64,000 bases of DNA from Bacteroidota bacterium (GTDB lineage: Bacteria; Bacteroidota; Bacteroidia; Flavobacteriales; Flavobacteriaceae). The DNA lies in NCBI GenBank assembly GCA_023446155.1, contig JAEXIT010000004.1, forward strand, positions 496,001-560,000, in the 5' to 3' direction. Both the position numbers and the translations under genes were made by a program. Under the pieces are notes generated by a model. It made no database searches. It had not been told where the DNA came from and worked only from the letters and a program-made list of their open reading frames with translations. Shown one piece after another: positions 17,390 through 26,833 of the stretch. Positions within the stretch are counted from its first letter, which is position 1. Every line of letters begins with the position of its first letter.

Positions 17390-18985
17390 TTACCGGGATT
17401 TTATATAATTGATAAAATATAAAAGCCCGAGATAGAGTTTGTCCTGCTGCTGGTTTTGGAAAAAAACCTGTAAATCGGAAAAATAGGTATTCAAGGCATC
17501 AGTGGTGTTGTATACCCTTGAAATATAGTTGCCAATGATATACGCTGGCGTGGTTTTAAAACCATCCGATGGCGGATCCAGGCTAAATGGATTTTCTTCC
17601 ATTTTGGTGTTCATGGTTTCGGGGGTTACTTTAAACGAATCGGAAACACTGTTACAATCTTTCGCCTGTTGACAATCGGCATCGGTTAATGGCAATGTAG
17701 GATATACCACTTTCGCATCTTTTAAAATATTCAGATAGGGGAGGTTGAGATTCAGAACCATATTGGCAGTGGCTTTTCCCTCGAGTACACAGGGGAGTTT
17801 ACTCAGGGAATACATATAATTAAAGGCACTCACCGGAATGCCTCCCATTTTTACCACCAGTATTTTGTTGGCACCACCCGTACCATTTACGATTGCTATT
17901 TTTTCATTTAATAAGGGATCGGAATAGCTGACAATTTCAACCGAATTGGTCGCCAAATCCCCTTGAATGGCTGGTAATTGTGTTACCATTTGATTTACCG
18001 TAGCAAGGTTTGGCGCGTTACCGGTTAAAAGTACATTTAAAGCATCGTAGGCCGTATCCGGTATGTTGGCAATGTTTACAATAATAGCACCCCGTTGCTG
18101 ATTTCCGGAACCAAAACGTTGCGAATACCGTACGGCCGTGATCAGATCGAATAATACATTTTGAGAAAGGATATTCGGACTGGCTTCCGTTACTCCTGAA
18201 GGCTCACTACCTCCAATTCCGTACACCGGTAGTAGGTTTATAGGTTTATCTGTCGATGCTGCAGCATTGATTATGGCCGAATAAGAAGCATATTTTGCAG
18301 CATTGGCACCTGTAAATGCCGCTTCTGTTGGTTTTTGCGGCGGATTGATAAAATAGCCTCTTTTTTTGGCATAGCTGGCCCCGCCAAGGGTTGCAGCATT
18401 AAGCACGGTATACGGGCTATTCTGACCGATAAGCTGTATTGCATTTTCCTGTATACCGTTTGCCCATTGATACGGTTGTAGTTTTAAAAAGAAGTTTACA
18501 TTGACTCCGGGTAGTGTGTCTGTAGGTGCGTTGGCCAGATTGGTTTTGTTACTGTCAAATCCTCCGGTAATTCCAAAATTCTGAGTCGGATACTTACCAC
18601 TATTGGCTTTAAAATACGTTAAGGGAATGATCGACGCAACTACTGTGGGATTGGTACTGATGGTCACATTTACCGGATTGTTCCCGTCTGGTGCATATCC
18701 GGGAATCAAATTGACCAGCTTGGATGCCGTATCATTTCCAGTTCCACCTTCGGCATAAACGACTTCAAAATTATGATTAAAACCCAATTGGATTAAACGA
18801 TACATGATCATCACGGTATTGGACTGGTGTCCCATTCCGGAAGTATCGGTAACATATACCCGGATGATTTGGTTTTCGGTATTGGAAAGAAAATCACTGA
18901 TGATTTGTTGTTGCTGTGCTGCATTTGATTCAAAAATATTGGCCACATCGGCTACTAATGTTTTTATTTGATCGATTAATGACAT
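17390..18985 (-). CDS. Rossmann/GT-B-like protein of the giant operon
   Basis: 531 residues, cytoplasmic by sequence. A helical N-terminus is followed at about residues 41-60 by IRVYVTDTSGMGHQSNTVMI, a beta strand plus Gly-rich turn and helix. This resembles the first motif of GT-B glycosyltransferases of the MurG/MGDG-synthase type (xDTGGGH). Further segments such as ILVVKMGGIPVSAFNYMYSL and PCVLEGKATANMVLNLNLPY fit the second Rossmann domain, where donor-binding residues would sit. The match is limited to this motif, so enzyme activity is not established. It lies between the two giant genes with 18-20 bp gaps, so it is an obligate member of the operon. Confidence 0.65.
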   Translation of the reverse strand: MSLIDQIKTLVADVANIFESNAAQQQQIISDFLSNTENQIIRVYVTDTSGMGHQSNTVMIMYRLIQLGFNHNFEVVYAEGGTGNDTASKLVNLIPGYAPDGNNPVNVTISTNPTVVASIIPLTYFKANSGKYPTQNFGITGGFDSNKTNLANAPTDTLPGVNVNFFLKLQPYQWANGIQENAIQLIGQNSPYTVLNAATLGGASYAKKRGYFINPPQKPTEAAFTGANAAKYASYSAIINAAASTDKPINLLPVYGIGGSEPSGVTEASPNILSQNVLFDLITAVRYSQRFGSGNQQRGAIIVNIANIPDTAYDALNVLLTGNAPNLATVNQMVTQLPAIQGDLATNSVEIVSYSDPLLNEKIAIVNGTGGANKILVVKMGGIPVSAFNYMYSLSKLPCVLEGKATANMVLNLNLPYLNILKDAKVVYPTLPLTDADCQQAKDCNSVSDSFKVTPETMNTKMEENPFSLDPPSDGFKTTPAYIIGNYISRVYNTTDALNTYFSDLQVFFQNQQQDKLYLGLLYFINYIKSR

Positions 18986-19005
18986 GGGAGCAGTTTAAAA
19001 GTTAT

Positions 19006-22000
19006 TTAATTTTTGACATAAGCGCCATACCAGCCCAAACTTTCGGGTTTGGCATCGGAGGCCGGATTTCCGAACAACATAAAACTGATGTTACCACCCG
19101 GCGGAAACGACAGGCTAAATACATCCAGAGCAATATTGTTTATTTTCATCAGATAGGCGATACCTTCTGTTCCGGTAGCCGTTTGCAGCAGGATCGAACC
19201 AATATTGAGTTTCAGTACGCCCTGTAAACTAAAAGAGGGTGCCTGCGGATTGACACCCGGCAATTTTACACCGGCCCAGGCTCCTTTGGCTCCCACGCAC
19301 CACGCCATCATAAAGGAGGAGGTGAAACCGGCCGAACTGGCCAAAGCTCCTAATGTCCCCATATTGAGGTTAAAGACCAGGGCATACCATTCGCCACTCA
19401 CACTTTGCTGGTTTTGTAATTCCGGCATTGAGACATTGAGGTAACCCTGTTGCGTTGGTGTATCGCTGTTGTTACCCCAACTGATTCCCGAAAGTTGTAA
19501 CGGAAAATGGGAATATAAACTGTCGGCTCGAGGGGTACTTTGTCCGATGTCGAAGGCCATTTGTCCGATGTCGAAGGTAAATGTTTTGACCGTTGGGGTT
19601 TCCAATTGGAACGTCAGGTCAATATACATATTGGAATAGGACAGTCCTTTAAAATGATTGTTCTTACTGTCGTCGGTTCCAAAAGAAAACAGATCAAAGC
19701 CATCCAGTTTTTTATAATTGATAAAGCCCCAGAAGGAGAATTTAGAGTACACGGTACTACTGCCTTCATCGTCCTGCGGCACTACGGTTACAAAGGTGGT
19801 TTTAATAATTTCGACTTCCGTAATGATGTTGGTGTTCACCAGATTCAGGATATTGTCGGAGGTGTTCATAAAGGTATACGACGGTACCCCATTGCTGTTT
19901 TCGTAGGTTCCGGTTAAGATGATCAGATTGTTCCGATTGCTGGAATCGATTTTTTCACCAAATAATTTGTTGACGGTCAGCGCCAGATAACTGTTATAGT
20001 TGTAAATCTTACTGTTGGTAAAGACAATTTTTAACTGTAGGACGACAAAGTCATAGTCGACCGCCCCGTTAATGGGGGCTTTGGCTTTATACACATCGGG
20101 ATCCGATCCCAATCCGTAAAAGGTTTGGTCCTGATAATCGATGAGCGCAAACATCGAACTGCTGGGCTGCATGGCTACTTTTCCATTATCGTTGTTCACA
20201 ATGCTGATGTCGATTCCGAAGTGATGTGCATAAAAACGGCTCAGATCAATTCCGGCTAATAAACCTTGTAGTTCCACCGGGAAATCCTGTACGCTAATAT
20301 CTACCGCCAGCGATATAACACCCTGCCAATTCGGATTGGTGGCAATATTGTAGAAATTATAATAATCGGAATCGTTGCGAACCGTATACTGATCTATACC
20401 GCTTTGTATGTATTGTTGCAACCACATACTCAGATTGGGAAGGCCGCTATTGCTGGTGTCGTTAAACGTATCGGGCGAATTCCAACCTTGTATGTTTTGT
20501 ACTTTGTCGAGTAGTGTGCCGGTACAGAATTTAAAAATAAGGACGTTTTTGTATTTCCCGTTGGCGGGTTCTTTTGGAACATTCAGGATAAAAGGCCATT
20601 CGGCGATTTCCATTTCATTACTGAAATTATCCAGAACATAAGTACCATCGCTAAGTTGTTTGTTATAGGATATTACCAGAAATAACTGGTTGGATTGTAA
20701 GGCGGTTTGTAAGGTCGAACTCGCCGGAGTAAACTGTAGGTCAAATATTTTGGATAGGGTACCGGCCGAGGTCATAAACTGATTACTGGCCAGTTGTAAT
20801 ACATCCCAAACACCGGTTTGCTGGTTTACATTTACATAAAACCCCTGCGGACTGGTGGAGTCTATTCCGCTGTCTTCGGTGGCCGCACGAGCACTGTGTA
20901 ATCCGTTTGGCGAAGCGGGGATATTCTGTTTTTGCATTGCCTGTGCAATGAGGTTTTTCCGCGTGGGATTTAAGATCTGTTTTTCAAATAACGAATAATC
21001 GACGGTGGCCGATGAGCTGGTTTGTACACTTCCGTATGGAACCATCGGGACGTAAATGGTTTCCTGAGCATCGGATAAGACGCCGGAACCGGTAACAAGA
21101 TGATCAAATAACGGAGAACTGCTATCCTGTGTCGGTGCGAACAAAGCCGAACCCTGAGGTTGCGCATGGTATACAATTGCGGTGTTATTTGCATTTGCCA
21201 TTACAACCGCACTCCAGGCGGTATCATATTGATAGGACAACCATTCCTGAGTGGTGTTGCTTCCAACGACATTTTGCGTCGCCTGAATGGGAAACTGAGG
21301 CGCATAAGCACTTTGATTCGGACTAAAATACAGCCAGTCTCCGGTTCCGGTTACGGCGAGGGAGGCATCTATAAATTGCGGGGTAAAGCTAATGGTTTCC
21401 GTAGCACTAAGTCCGCACATGAGTTGCATCTGTCCCTGAGTGTCTGCATAGGTTTTGTAGGCACTGTCCAGTGTTAACGTAAGGGCGCCCTGTGGCACCA
21501 TATACCATATGGCGGATTGATTCCCTGGACTTTGCTCACTAAAAACGAGTAGGCCGCAATTGGCTTCCGGGTAGTTTTTGGAACTGCCGATATCGGAAAA
21601 ATTGGTATACGGAATGAATTGTATCGGATAGCCAAAATTCGTCTGATAATAGGAGGAAAGTGCCGTAAGGCGATAGGCTTTTGTATTGGTATTATAGGTG
21701 GTTCCCAAAAAGGCCAGATAGGAATTTAACCCGTTTTTATTCAATAAATCACAGGGGAAAATACTGGCTTGCATCTGAATGAGGTCATTCATATTACCGG
21801 GAACGATTTGCGAATAGTTGATCACCGTATAGGTATCATTATTGGACGTGTCCAAAAAGCAATACTGTTGGGCGACGTTAAAACTCGTAAAATCGGATGC
21901 AGCATAAAAGCCCAATACAAAACGAAAATGCCCCTGACCTTTTCCGGTAAGCGGGATTTCGATATTCCCCATGATCTGAGACGATGAGGATTTATTATTC

Positions 22001-22494
22001 GGACGGAAGGTATAATTGGTAATGCCAACCGGTCCGGATATCACGAATGTATTGTTGGTAAAATCTATGTTGAGTGCTATACTGCTATTGCTAATAAACA
22101 GGGTAGCATAGTTATTGCCGAAGTTAAAATTGTAAGTACTCAGAACAGAATAAGCACCATTGGCGCCGCCTGTTAATATAAGCTGAGTGGTATTACTGGT
22201 GGTGAGTGTGGCATTCGGGTCTTTAAACCAGACGACCGAAGCCGATTGATAGGTGATTAACGGACCTAAAAAGGTATAAACATTGTTGACGAACGTATTC
22301 GCGTCGATCGTTGGACTACTATACGCAAATAAAAAATAGCCATTATAATTGGGTAATTCTTCCAACGTTAAGGTATCGCTTTCCGGAATGGAAACACCTT
22401 TTGCCAATAAATAGGCAAACCAATAGGAATTGTCGTTGGCTACATATAAAGCAGGATTTCCGGATGCGGAATTGGTAAATTGTAAACTTGCCAT
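19006..22494 (-). CDS. Large beta-rich protein, 1162 residues
   Basis: No signal peptide, no membrane helix, composition (Asn, Ser, Thr, Gln, aromatic) like that of the 2852-residue neighbour. The N-terminal 400 residues are made of short beta strands (TLEELPNYNGYFLFAY, NFNFGNNYATLFISNSSIAL). A central part has SVQDFPVELQGLLAGIDLSR. The C-terminus is Gly/Ala rich (SGEWYALVFNLNMGTLGALA, AWCVGAKGAWAGVKLPG, GVLKLNIGSILLQ) and resembles the amphipathic strands of the giant protein. I do not recognise a family. Probably a structural or binding component partnering the 2852-residue protein; this is inference from composition and operon position. Confidence 0.65.
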   Translation of the reverse strand: MASLQFTNSASGNPALYVANDNSYWFAYLLAKGVSIPESDTLTLEELPNYNGYFLFAYSSPTIDANTFVNNVYTFLGPLITYQSASVVWFKDPNATLTTSNTTQLILTGGANGAYSVLSTYNFNFGNNYATLFISNSSIALNIDFTNNTFVISGPVGITNYTFRPNNKSSSSQIMGNIEIPLTGKGQGHFRFVLGFYAASDFTSFNVAQQYCFLDTSNNDTYTVINYSQIVPGNMNDLIQMQASIFPCDLLNKNGLNSYLAFLGTTYNTNTKAYRLTALSSYYQTNFGYPIQFIPYTNFSDIGSSKNYPEANCGLLVFSEQSPGNQSAIWYMVPQGALTLTLDSAYKTYADTQGQMQLMCGLSATETISFTPQFIDASLAVTGTGDWLYFSPNQSAYAPQFPIQATQNVVGSNTTQEWLSYQYDTAWSAVVMANANNTAIVYHAQPQGSALFAPTQDSSSPLFDHLVTGSGVLSDAQETIYVPMVPYGSVQTSSSATVDYSLFEKQILNPTRKNLIAQAMQKQNIPASPNGLHSARAATEDSGIDSTSPQGFYVNVNQQTGVWDVLQLASNQFMTSAGTLSKIFDLQFTPASSTLQTALQSNQLFLVISYNKQLSDGTYVLDNFSNEMEIAEWPFILNVPKEPANGKYKNVLIFKFCTGTLLDKVQNIQGWNSPDTFNDTSNSGLPNLSMWLQQYIQSGIDQYTVRNDSDYYNFYNIATNPNWQGVISLAVDISVQDFPVELQGLLAGIDLSRFYAHHFGIDISIVNNDNGKVAMQPSSSMFALIDYQDQTFYGLGSDPDVYKAKAPINGAVDYDFVVLQLKIVFTNSKIYNYNSYLALTVNKLFGEKIDSSNRNNLIILTGTYENSNGVPSYTFMNTSDNILNLVNTNIITEVEIIKTTFVTVVPQDDEGSSTVYSKFSFWGFINYKKLDGFDLFSFGTDDSKNNHFKGLSYSNMYIDLTFQLETPTVKTFTFDIGQMAFDIGQSTPRADSLYSHFPLQLSGISWGNNSDTPTQQGYLNVSMPELQNQQSVSGEWYALVFNLNMGTLGALASSAGFTSSFMMAWCVGAKGAWAGVKLPGVNPQAPSFSLQGVLKLNIGSILLQTATGTEGIAYLMKINNIALDVFSLSFPPGGNISFMLFGNPASDAKPESLGWYGAYVKN

Positions 22495-22556
22495 ATCGGT
22501 AATGAACTGAGGTTAAGTAAAAATAGTCCGCTAGTTCCGGCAAGTTTGTTTGCGAT

Positions 22557-23027
22557 TCAGTTTGGAATATACCAACCTACCAGATCGCCCATAAAGGGAT
22601 AACGGGTATTATTGGCCGAAACCGAATAGCTAAAATTACCTTTTAAAGTGGCAATTAACGGAGGATAAACAAGATTCAGGGTTAAGGTTCCGGCTGCCGA
22701 ACCGAGTCCGGCTTTTACATCAAACTGATAAACAGGATTGGTTCCGGTTAAGGAAACGATTCCTACGATTACCGTGTTGAGCGTTAGGGTGCATACCACA
22801 ATTTTACCGGTACTATCGATACTGTATTGTATGGAAAGATCGCCAAAATAGCGAATGCCTCCTGTACCGGGTTTAATTACTGCGGTACTATCCTGATAGG
22901 TATAGGAGGGAGTTTCCTGGGCTGTGGTAGTCAAAGGTAAGCTTGTGAGCATGCCCAAAAGCAATACCCAAAAGACACAGATGTGTAGTCTGCTATAAAC
23001 AGACTTTGTTATCTTACTGGAGAACAT
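22557..23027 (-). CDS. Small secreted beta-rich protein of the giant operon
   Basis: 156 residues starting at ATG 23027. The frame is open further upstream, but that part overlaps the previous gene and reads like non-coding sequence. Residues 1-35 form a signal peptide (basic SSKITKSVYSRLHICVFW, then LLLGMLTSLPLTTTAQ). The mature domain of about 120 residues is beta-rich (GGIRYFGDLSIQYSIDSTGK, GTLTLNLVYPPLIATLKGNF) and ends VGWYIPN. It is the only operon member with an obvious export signal. No family recognised. Gaps of 40 bp upstream and 62 bp downstream fit co-transcription. Confidence 0.6.
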   Translation of the reverse strand: MFSSKITKSVYSRLHICVFWVLLLGMLTSLPLTTTAQETPSYTYQDSTAVIKPGTGGIRYFGDLSIQYSIDSTGKIVVCTLTLNTVIVGIVSLTGTNPVYQFDVKAGLGSAAGTLTLNLVYPPLIATLKGNFSYSVSANNTRYPFMGDLVGWYIPN

Positions 23028-23067
23028 TTTCAAAACCCAGGAAACTTTCCGGTATATCGTGTTTGGA

Positions 23068-23397
23068 CTATGACCAGGTTGCGATTTGTTTTGAGAATGC
23101 AGCTTCGTTCTCACCAGACTGATCGGTACCACGTCCACTAGCAAATACTTGTCCGGCATCAAAACCGAATTGAGCGGTGAAAGTCATAGAATCGATTTGT
23201 AAAGTCTGTAACCCGGACTTAAATTCAACATTTTTAGCCGTTGGCTGTACCGGCGAAAGTGTAATGGTTCCTAAATTACCGGCTGCTGACGAAAAAACAG
23301 TACTGGATACTTGCATACCATTTTGAACAGATACTGTTGTTGTGGCCTGAATACTGTTTACTAGCATTGATGTTTGTGTGTAAGGATAAGTTGCCAT
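23068..23397 (-). CDS. Small Ser/Thr-rich first gene of the giant operon
   Basis: 109 residues, no signal peptide, rich in Ser, Thr, Gln and Val with no Cys (ATTTVSVQNGMQVSSTVFSS, GNLGTITLSPVQPTAKNVEF). Predicted all-beta, perhaps one small sandwich, and of a size fitting a structural subunit or a self-assembling protein. I do not recognise the family. It begins the operon after a 500 bp gene-free leader. Its start ATG has an A-rich leader (AAACACAAAAAATT) typical for Bacteroidota. Confidence 0.6.
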   Translation of the reverse strand: MATYPYTQTSMLVNSIQATTTVSVQNGMQVSSTVFSSAAGNLGTITLSPVQPTAKNVEFKSGLQTLQIDSMTFTAQFGFDAGQVFASGRGTDQSGENEAAFSKQIATWS

Positions 23398-23880
23398 AAT
23401 TTTTTGTGTTTGTTGGTTGGTTCTTACTCGTAAGGCTTTTCAGTAACGCCCCGTTTTTTAAGTGGTTTCTGGACTCCACGATTTGCGATGTTAAAAAGAG
23501 TAAATTTGAGCGCTTATTGCTAGTGCAATGTAGAATGCTTTTAAAAAAAGGAGCAACGTATAATTACCTGTTTTTATAATTTTTAAAACAAATTGCGATT
23601 TTAAAAAATAATTTAAATCTCAATTTGAGGTTTATTATGTGTTATTATGGATTTTTATATGATAATATGGTTCGTTTTGTGATTTTAAGGAGATAACGAT
23701 TTGATCCCTTGAAAAAGGGATTGGCGATGAAAATAATTCGGTAATAACGTATTCGTCGGGGCTTAAAAAGGATACCGACCGGAAATAAAATACAAGTATG
23801 GCGATACCGATTATTATTTGTTAGGGTTGATCATTGAATCTGCTACCCGTAAATTATCCGGTTAAAAAGTTACTGCCATA
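23398..23880. other. Gene-free region upstream of the giant operon
   Basis: About 480 bp, AT-rich, with no credible ORF on either strand. It should contain the promoter of the five-gene operon, but no TAnnTTTG box is found near the start. A small hairpin (ATCCCTT-GAAA-AAGGGAT) lies at 23704-23721 without a T tract. The unusual length for this compact genome suggests a regulatory leader. Confidence 0.4.
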
Positions 23881-23905
23881 AAAAAAACCGGCACTGCCGG
23901 TTTTT
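23881..23905 (-). terminator. Terminator after 23907-24482 gene
   Basis: AAAACCGGCA-CTGCCGGTTTTT forms a GC-rich stem flanked by A and T tracts, directly after the stop at 23907. It isolates the upstream gene from the giant operon. Confidence 0.8.
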
Positions 23906-23906
23906 G

Positions 23907-24482
23907 CTATTCTACACATTTGAGGTAGTTCATAAAATAACTTTCGGGATTGTAGACCGTATCTTTAAAGGTCTCCGATTTGAGTTCCTTATGCATGATA
24001 TAATCAATGGTTTCGGAGGCAAATTTTATTCGAACCAATGTAATCGGATATTTTTTCAAATCTTCATACCCTTCTTTTGCAAAAAGAAAATAACTGTTGA
24101 GAATCGAAATATTGTCGCGTTCGGCCGAATTATAGGTCAGGTTGCTACAGTTTTCATCCGAACTGTTGATCAGCGTAACAATCTTGCCGTTCGACAACTG
24201 CACGAAAATTCGCGATGCGGCGTTTACGCAGGTTGCTTTTATAAAATCTTTACTCTTTTTAAGAATATGAAGGTTTAAATAAGGCGTTCCGTCCGAATTA
24301 ACCAATGAGAAAAATACAAAAGTGGAGGTCGTTCCAAATACGTTTTCGTGAATCAGATAGTCCGGCGTTTTTTTGATCAGAGTGGAATCCGTTTTTTCAT
24401 CGTAATCGTATTCACATTTAATCGTTTGTGAATAGGAGTATAGGCTTAGGAAAAAGAACAGGCTTAGAAAAAGTTTTCTCAT
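23907..24482 (-). CDS. Secreted hypothetical protein
   Basis: 191 residues with a signal peptide (MRKLFLSLFFFLSLYSYSQ). The mature part has four Cys (KCEYDYDEK, KATCVNAAS, NCSNLTYNS, LKCVE), which could form two disulfides in the periplasm. Mostly beta with a helical end. No family recognised. It ends at a strong terminator and begins 7 bp after the methyltransferase gene, so it may be the last gene of that unit. Confidence 0.6.
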   Translation of the reverse strand: MRKLFLSLFFFLSLYSYSQTIKCEYDYDEKTDSTLIKKTPDYLIHENVFGTTSTFVFFSLVNSDGTPYLNLHILKKSKDFIKATCVNAASRIFVQLSNGKIVTLINSSDENCSNLTYNSAERDNISILNSYFLFAKEGYEDLKKYPITLVRIKFASETIDYIMHKELKSETFKDTVYNPESYFMNYLKCVE

Positions 24483-24489
24483 GGTAATC

Positions 24490-25671
24490 TTAAATTTTGC
24501 TGCAAATTACTATAATTTTTTCATTGTCGATGTTGGTGCTAAAAAAACAATAGGCCTTGCCACCGTCTTTTATTTTCCACTTTTTTCGGAGTTCTTCCAC
24601 CGATAACGGGAAATTTCGGGTGGTGACATTGAATTGTTTGCCTTCGATATGATTTTTGATTTCGGTTTTCTGATAGGGTATTACTGCTTCAATCCGGAAA
24701 CGACGCCCGGGAAAATCAAGCAAGGTATCGGAAGTATACAAATGCGAATGCGGGTGTAATTTTCCGATTTTATAGATGGCACTTACGGCATCGAAAGCAC
24801 CGGTTTTAAGTATGGCGCTGTTGGGTTCATACAAATAGTGTTGCGGTGCGGAATAGCTTGCCACCATTGGCTGATCATATACCGTACTGAAAACCGTTCC
24901 GTTCTCTTTGGTCAGCGCTACGGCTTGCAGGGTTATCGGACCGCTATAACCGTTTTCAATTTCCCATAAGAGTTCCTTTACTTCGTTGTCCAGTGCGACA
25001 ACATAAATTTTACGTACAAAACGCAATTCGGATAAACCGGCTTTAATGTCGAGTAAAGGTGCTGTTTTGATCAGTAGATGATCGGTATATTGAAAATAAA
25101 AATCAAGAGAATCGGGTACATTGGGCAAACAATCCCGAAGCATAAATACTTTGCCTTTGGCATCGTTACGACGGGAAGGATCAATATATATCCAATCCCA
25201 TCGGGTGTTTAACCGTTGAATGATATCATGGCTGTCACCTTCTTGGCAATCAATGTTTTTTACATGTAACCGACTATAATTATGCGCAACGATTTCCGAT
25301 AATTCAGGGTTGATTTCACAATGGGTGACTTGTTTAAAATACTGTGCAAAATAATAGTCGTCAATGCCAAAACCACCGGTTAAGTCGATAAGCGTATCGC
25401 CTTGAATCAAAGTGGCTTTATAGGCGGCCGTTTGTTCTGATGACGTTTGTTCGATCGATATTTTTTGCGGGTAAATGATAGCCTCCGTACCAAACCACGT
25501 CGGTAATTTATCTTTCGCTTTGTTTTTGGCTTGTAATTGGTTTAAAAGATCCGGCCAGCTGATTTCCGGAAACGGGTTCCGACCCAATGCCAGTTTTTTA
25601 AGATCCGTAGCGTAATTCCGGTTGATAAAATCCTGTACGTCCGGTTGTAACAGTGCTGGTATCAATATCAA
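24490..25671 (-). CDS. Class I SAM methyltransferase with THUMP-like domain
   Basis: 393 residues. The Rossmann core begins near residue 98 with motif I LIDLTGGFGIDDYYFA, continues with an acidic residue for SAM ribose (CEINPELSEI), and has a catalytic-type WIYIDPSRR at about residue 163. The C-terminal part (LHPHSHLYTSD..., FRIEAVIPYQK, TTRNFPLSVEELRKKWKIKDG) matches the THUMP-like domain found in a family of Bacteroidota methyltransferases. The substrate is probably RNA but is not known. It overlaps the AI-2E exporter gene by 4 bp, so the two are translationally coupled. Confidence 0.8.
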   Translation of the reverse strand: MILIPALLQPDVQDFINRNYATDLKKLALGRNPFPEISWPDLLNQLQAKNKAKDKLPTWFGTEAIIYPQKISIEQTSSEQTAAYKATLIQGDTLIDLTGGFGIDDYYFAQYFKQVTHCEINPELSEIVAHNYSRLHVKNIDCQEGDSHDIIQRLNTRWDWIYIDPSRRNDAKGKVFMLRDCLPNVPDSLDFYFQYTDHLLIKTAPLLDIKAGLSELRFVRKIYVVALDNEVKELLWEIENGYSGPITLQAVALTKENGTVFSTVYDQPMVASYSAPQHYLYEPNSAILKTGAFDAVSAIYKIGKLHPHSHLYTSDTLLDFPGRRFRIEAVIPYQKTEIKNHIEGKQFNVTTRNFPLSVEELRKKWKIKDGGKAYCFFSTNIDNEKIIVICSKI

Positions 25672-26756
25672 ATGTTTTTGGTGAAAATTCTAATAATCTG
25701 GTTGTCCGGGAAAAATTCTTTTCCGATTACTTTTAAAACGGTATAAAACGGAACAGCTAAAATCATTCCGAATACGCCAAAAAGCAGCCCAAAAATAAGA
25801 ATTACCAGGAAAATTTCGAGCGGATGGGACTTAATACTGTTTGAAAAAATTATCGGCTGACTAATATTGTTGTCGATTAGCTGTACCACCATAAACCCAA
25901 TCAGGACGTAAATGGCCGTTGGCAGCATTTCGGTTTTAAAATCACCTCCAAGATTGCTCAGTAGCGTAAGTGTAAGTGCAAGAACGGTTCCAATTAACGG
26001 GCCGATATACGGGATGATGTTTAAAACGGCACATAAAAACGCAATTACAAAAGCATTTTCGATACCGAAAATCAATAATACAATCAGGTATAAAACGAAA
26101 ACGATAAACAATTGTAATAACAGTCCGATAAAATAACGGGAAAGCAATTCATTGATTTTTTCTACCGATGACAGGATTTTGTCTTCATGCTGATCCGGTA
26201 GTATTTTTTTTGAAATAGAAATAAACAGATCCTGATCCTTTAAAAAGAAAAAGGTAATAAAGAAAACCGACGCAATACCAACACCAAAACTGCTGAGTGT
26301 TCCGATCAGGGAATTTAAAAAATTAGGAATAAGGTCAAAGTTGATCTTCGAAGTCCAATTCGAATTTTCCATCAGTTTTCCGGCATCAATATTATGATCA
26401 TTTAAATAGGAGTTGATCTGAAAAATAAGGTCATTAAAATCCCGTTCCATCGAAGTGGTGTTTAAAAGAGATAGATTTTGCCCTTGTGATAGTAATAGTG
26501 GGACAAACATCATGATCAGACTCACAGCAATCAGTATAAAAATGATCATGGTTGTTACCACGGCCAAGGTATGGCGGAATTTCAAACGTTTTTTTAAGAA
26601 ATTCATAATCGGTGATCCGATTAAGCTGATTACCAGTGCAACCAACAGATAGATGAATACGGATTGTACCTGATACATAAAAAATAATAACAGGGTGATC
26701 AAGGCCAATTTTATCACGGCACTCACGATTCCATTGGAGATTTCTTTTGCGTTCAT
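25668..26756 (-). CDS. AI-2E family transporter
   Basis: 362 residues, seven or eight membrane helices. It begins with paired hydrophobic helices (LALITLLLFFMYQVQSVFIY, LLVALVISLIGSPIMNFLKK), has a central soluble part about residues 90-150, and ends with the conserved block NIIPYIGPLIGTVLALTLTL and FGLLFGVFGMILAVPFYTVL. This is the AI-2E/PerM exporter family in the inner membrane; true substrates vary and are usually unknown. Its stop overlaps the start of the methyltransferase gene. Confidence 0.9.
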   Translation of the reverse strand: MNAKEISNGIVSAVIKLALITLLLFFMYQVQSVFIYLLVALVISLIGSPIMNFLKKRLKFRHTLAVVTTMIIFILIAVSLIMMFVPLLLSQGQNLSLLNTTSMERDFNDLIFQINSYLNDHNIDAGKLMENSNWTSKINFDLIPNFLNSLIGTLSSFGVGIASVFFITFFFLKDQDLFISISKKILPDQHEDKILSSVEKINELLSRYFIGLLLQLFIVFVLYLIVLLIFGIENAFVIAFLCAVLNIIPYIGPLIGTVLALTLTLLSNLGGDFKTEMLPTAIYVLIGFMVVQLIDNNISQPIIFSNSIKSHPLEIFLVILIFGLLFGVFGMILAVPFYTVLKVIGKEFFPDNQIIRIFTKNI

Positions 26757-26783
26757 AGCGTTCTTTATTAGGAAAACTAAGAT

Positions 26784-26814
26784 AAAAAAAAAACTCGCTA
26801 TTACAGCGAGTTTT
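26784..26814 (-). terminator. Terminator after M43 protease gene
   Basis: AAAACTCGCT-GTAAT-AGCGAGTTTT with a long T tract on the - strand, about 20 bp after the protease stop. Confidence 0.8.
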
Positions 26815-26833
26815 AAATTTTTAAATCGGAAGT

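Noticed and set aside
22557..23162. Upstream start at 23162 for the secreted protein
   Set aside because: It overlaps the preceding gene, and the signal peptide begins at ATG 23027.
8813..23397. Operon as a phage tail, T6SS or contractile injection system
   Set aside because: No sheath, tube, baseplate, spike or AAA+ ATPase motif is visible in any of the five proteins.
23704..23721. Hairpin as a terminator in the operon leader
   Set aside because: No T tract on either strand and no gene ends there.
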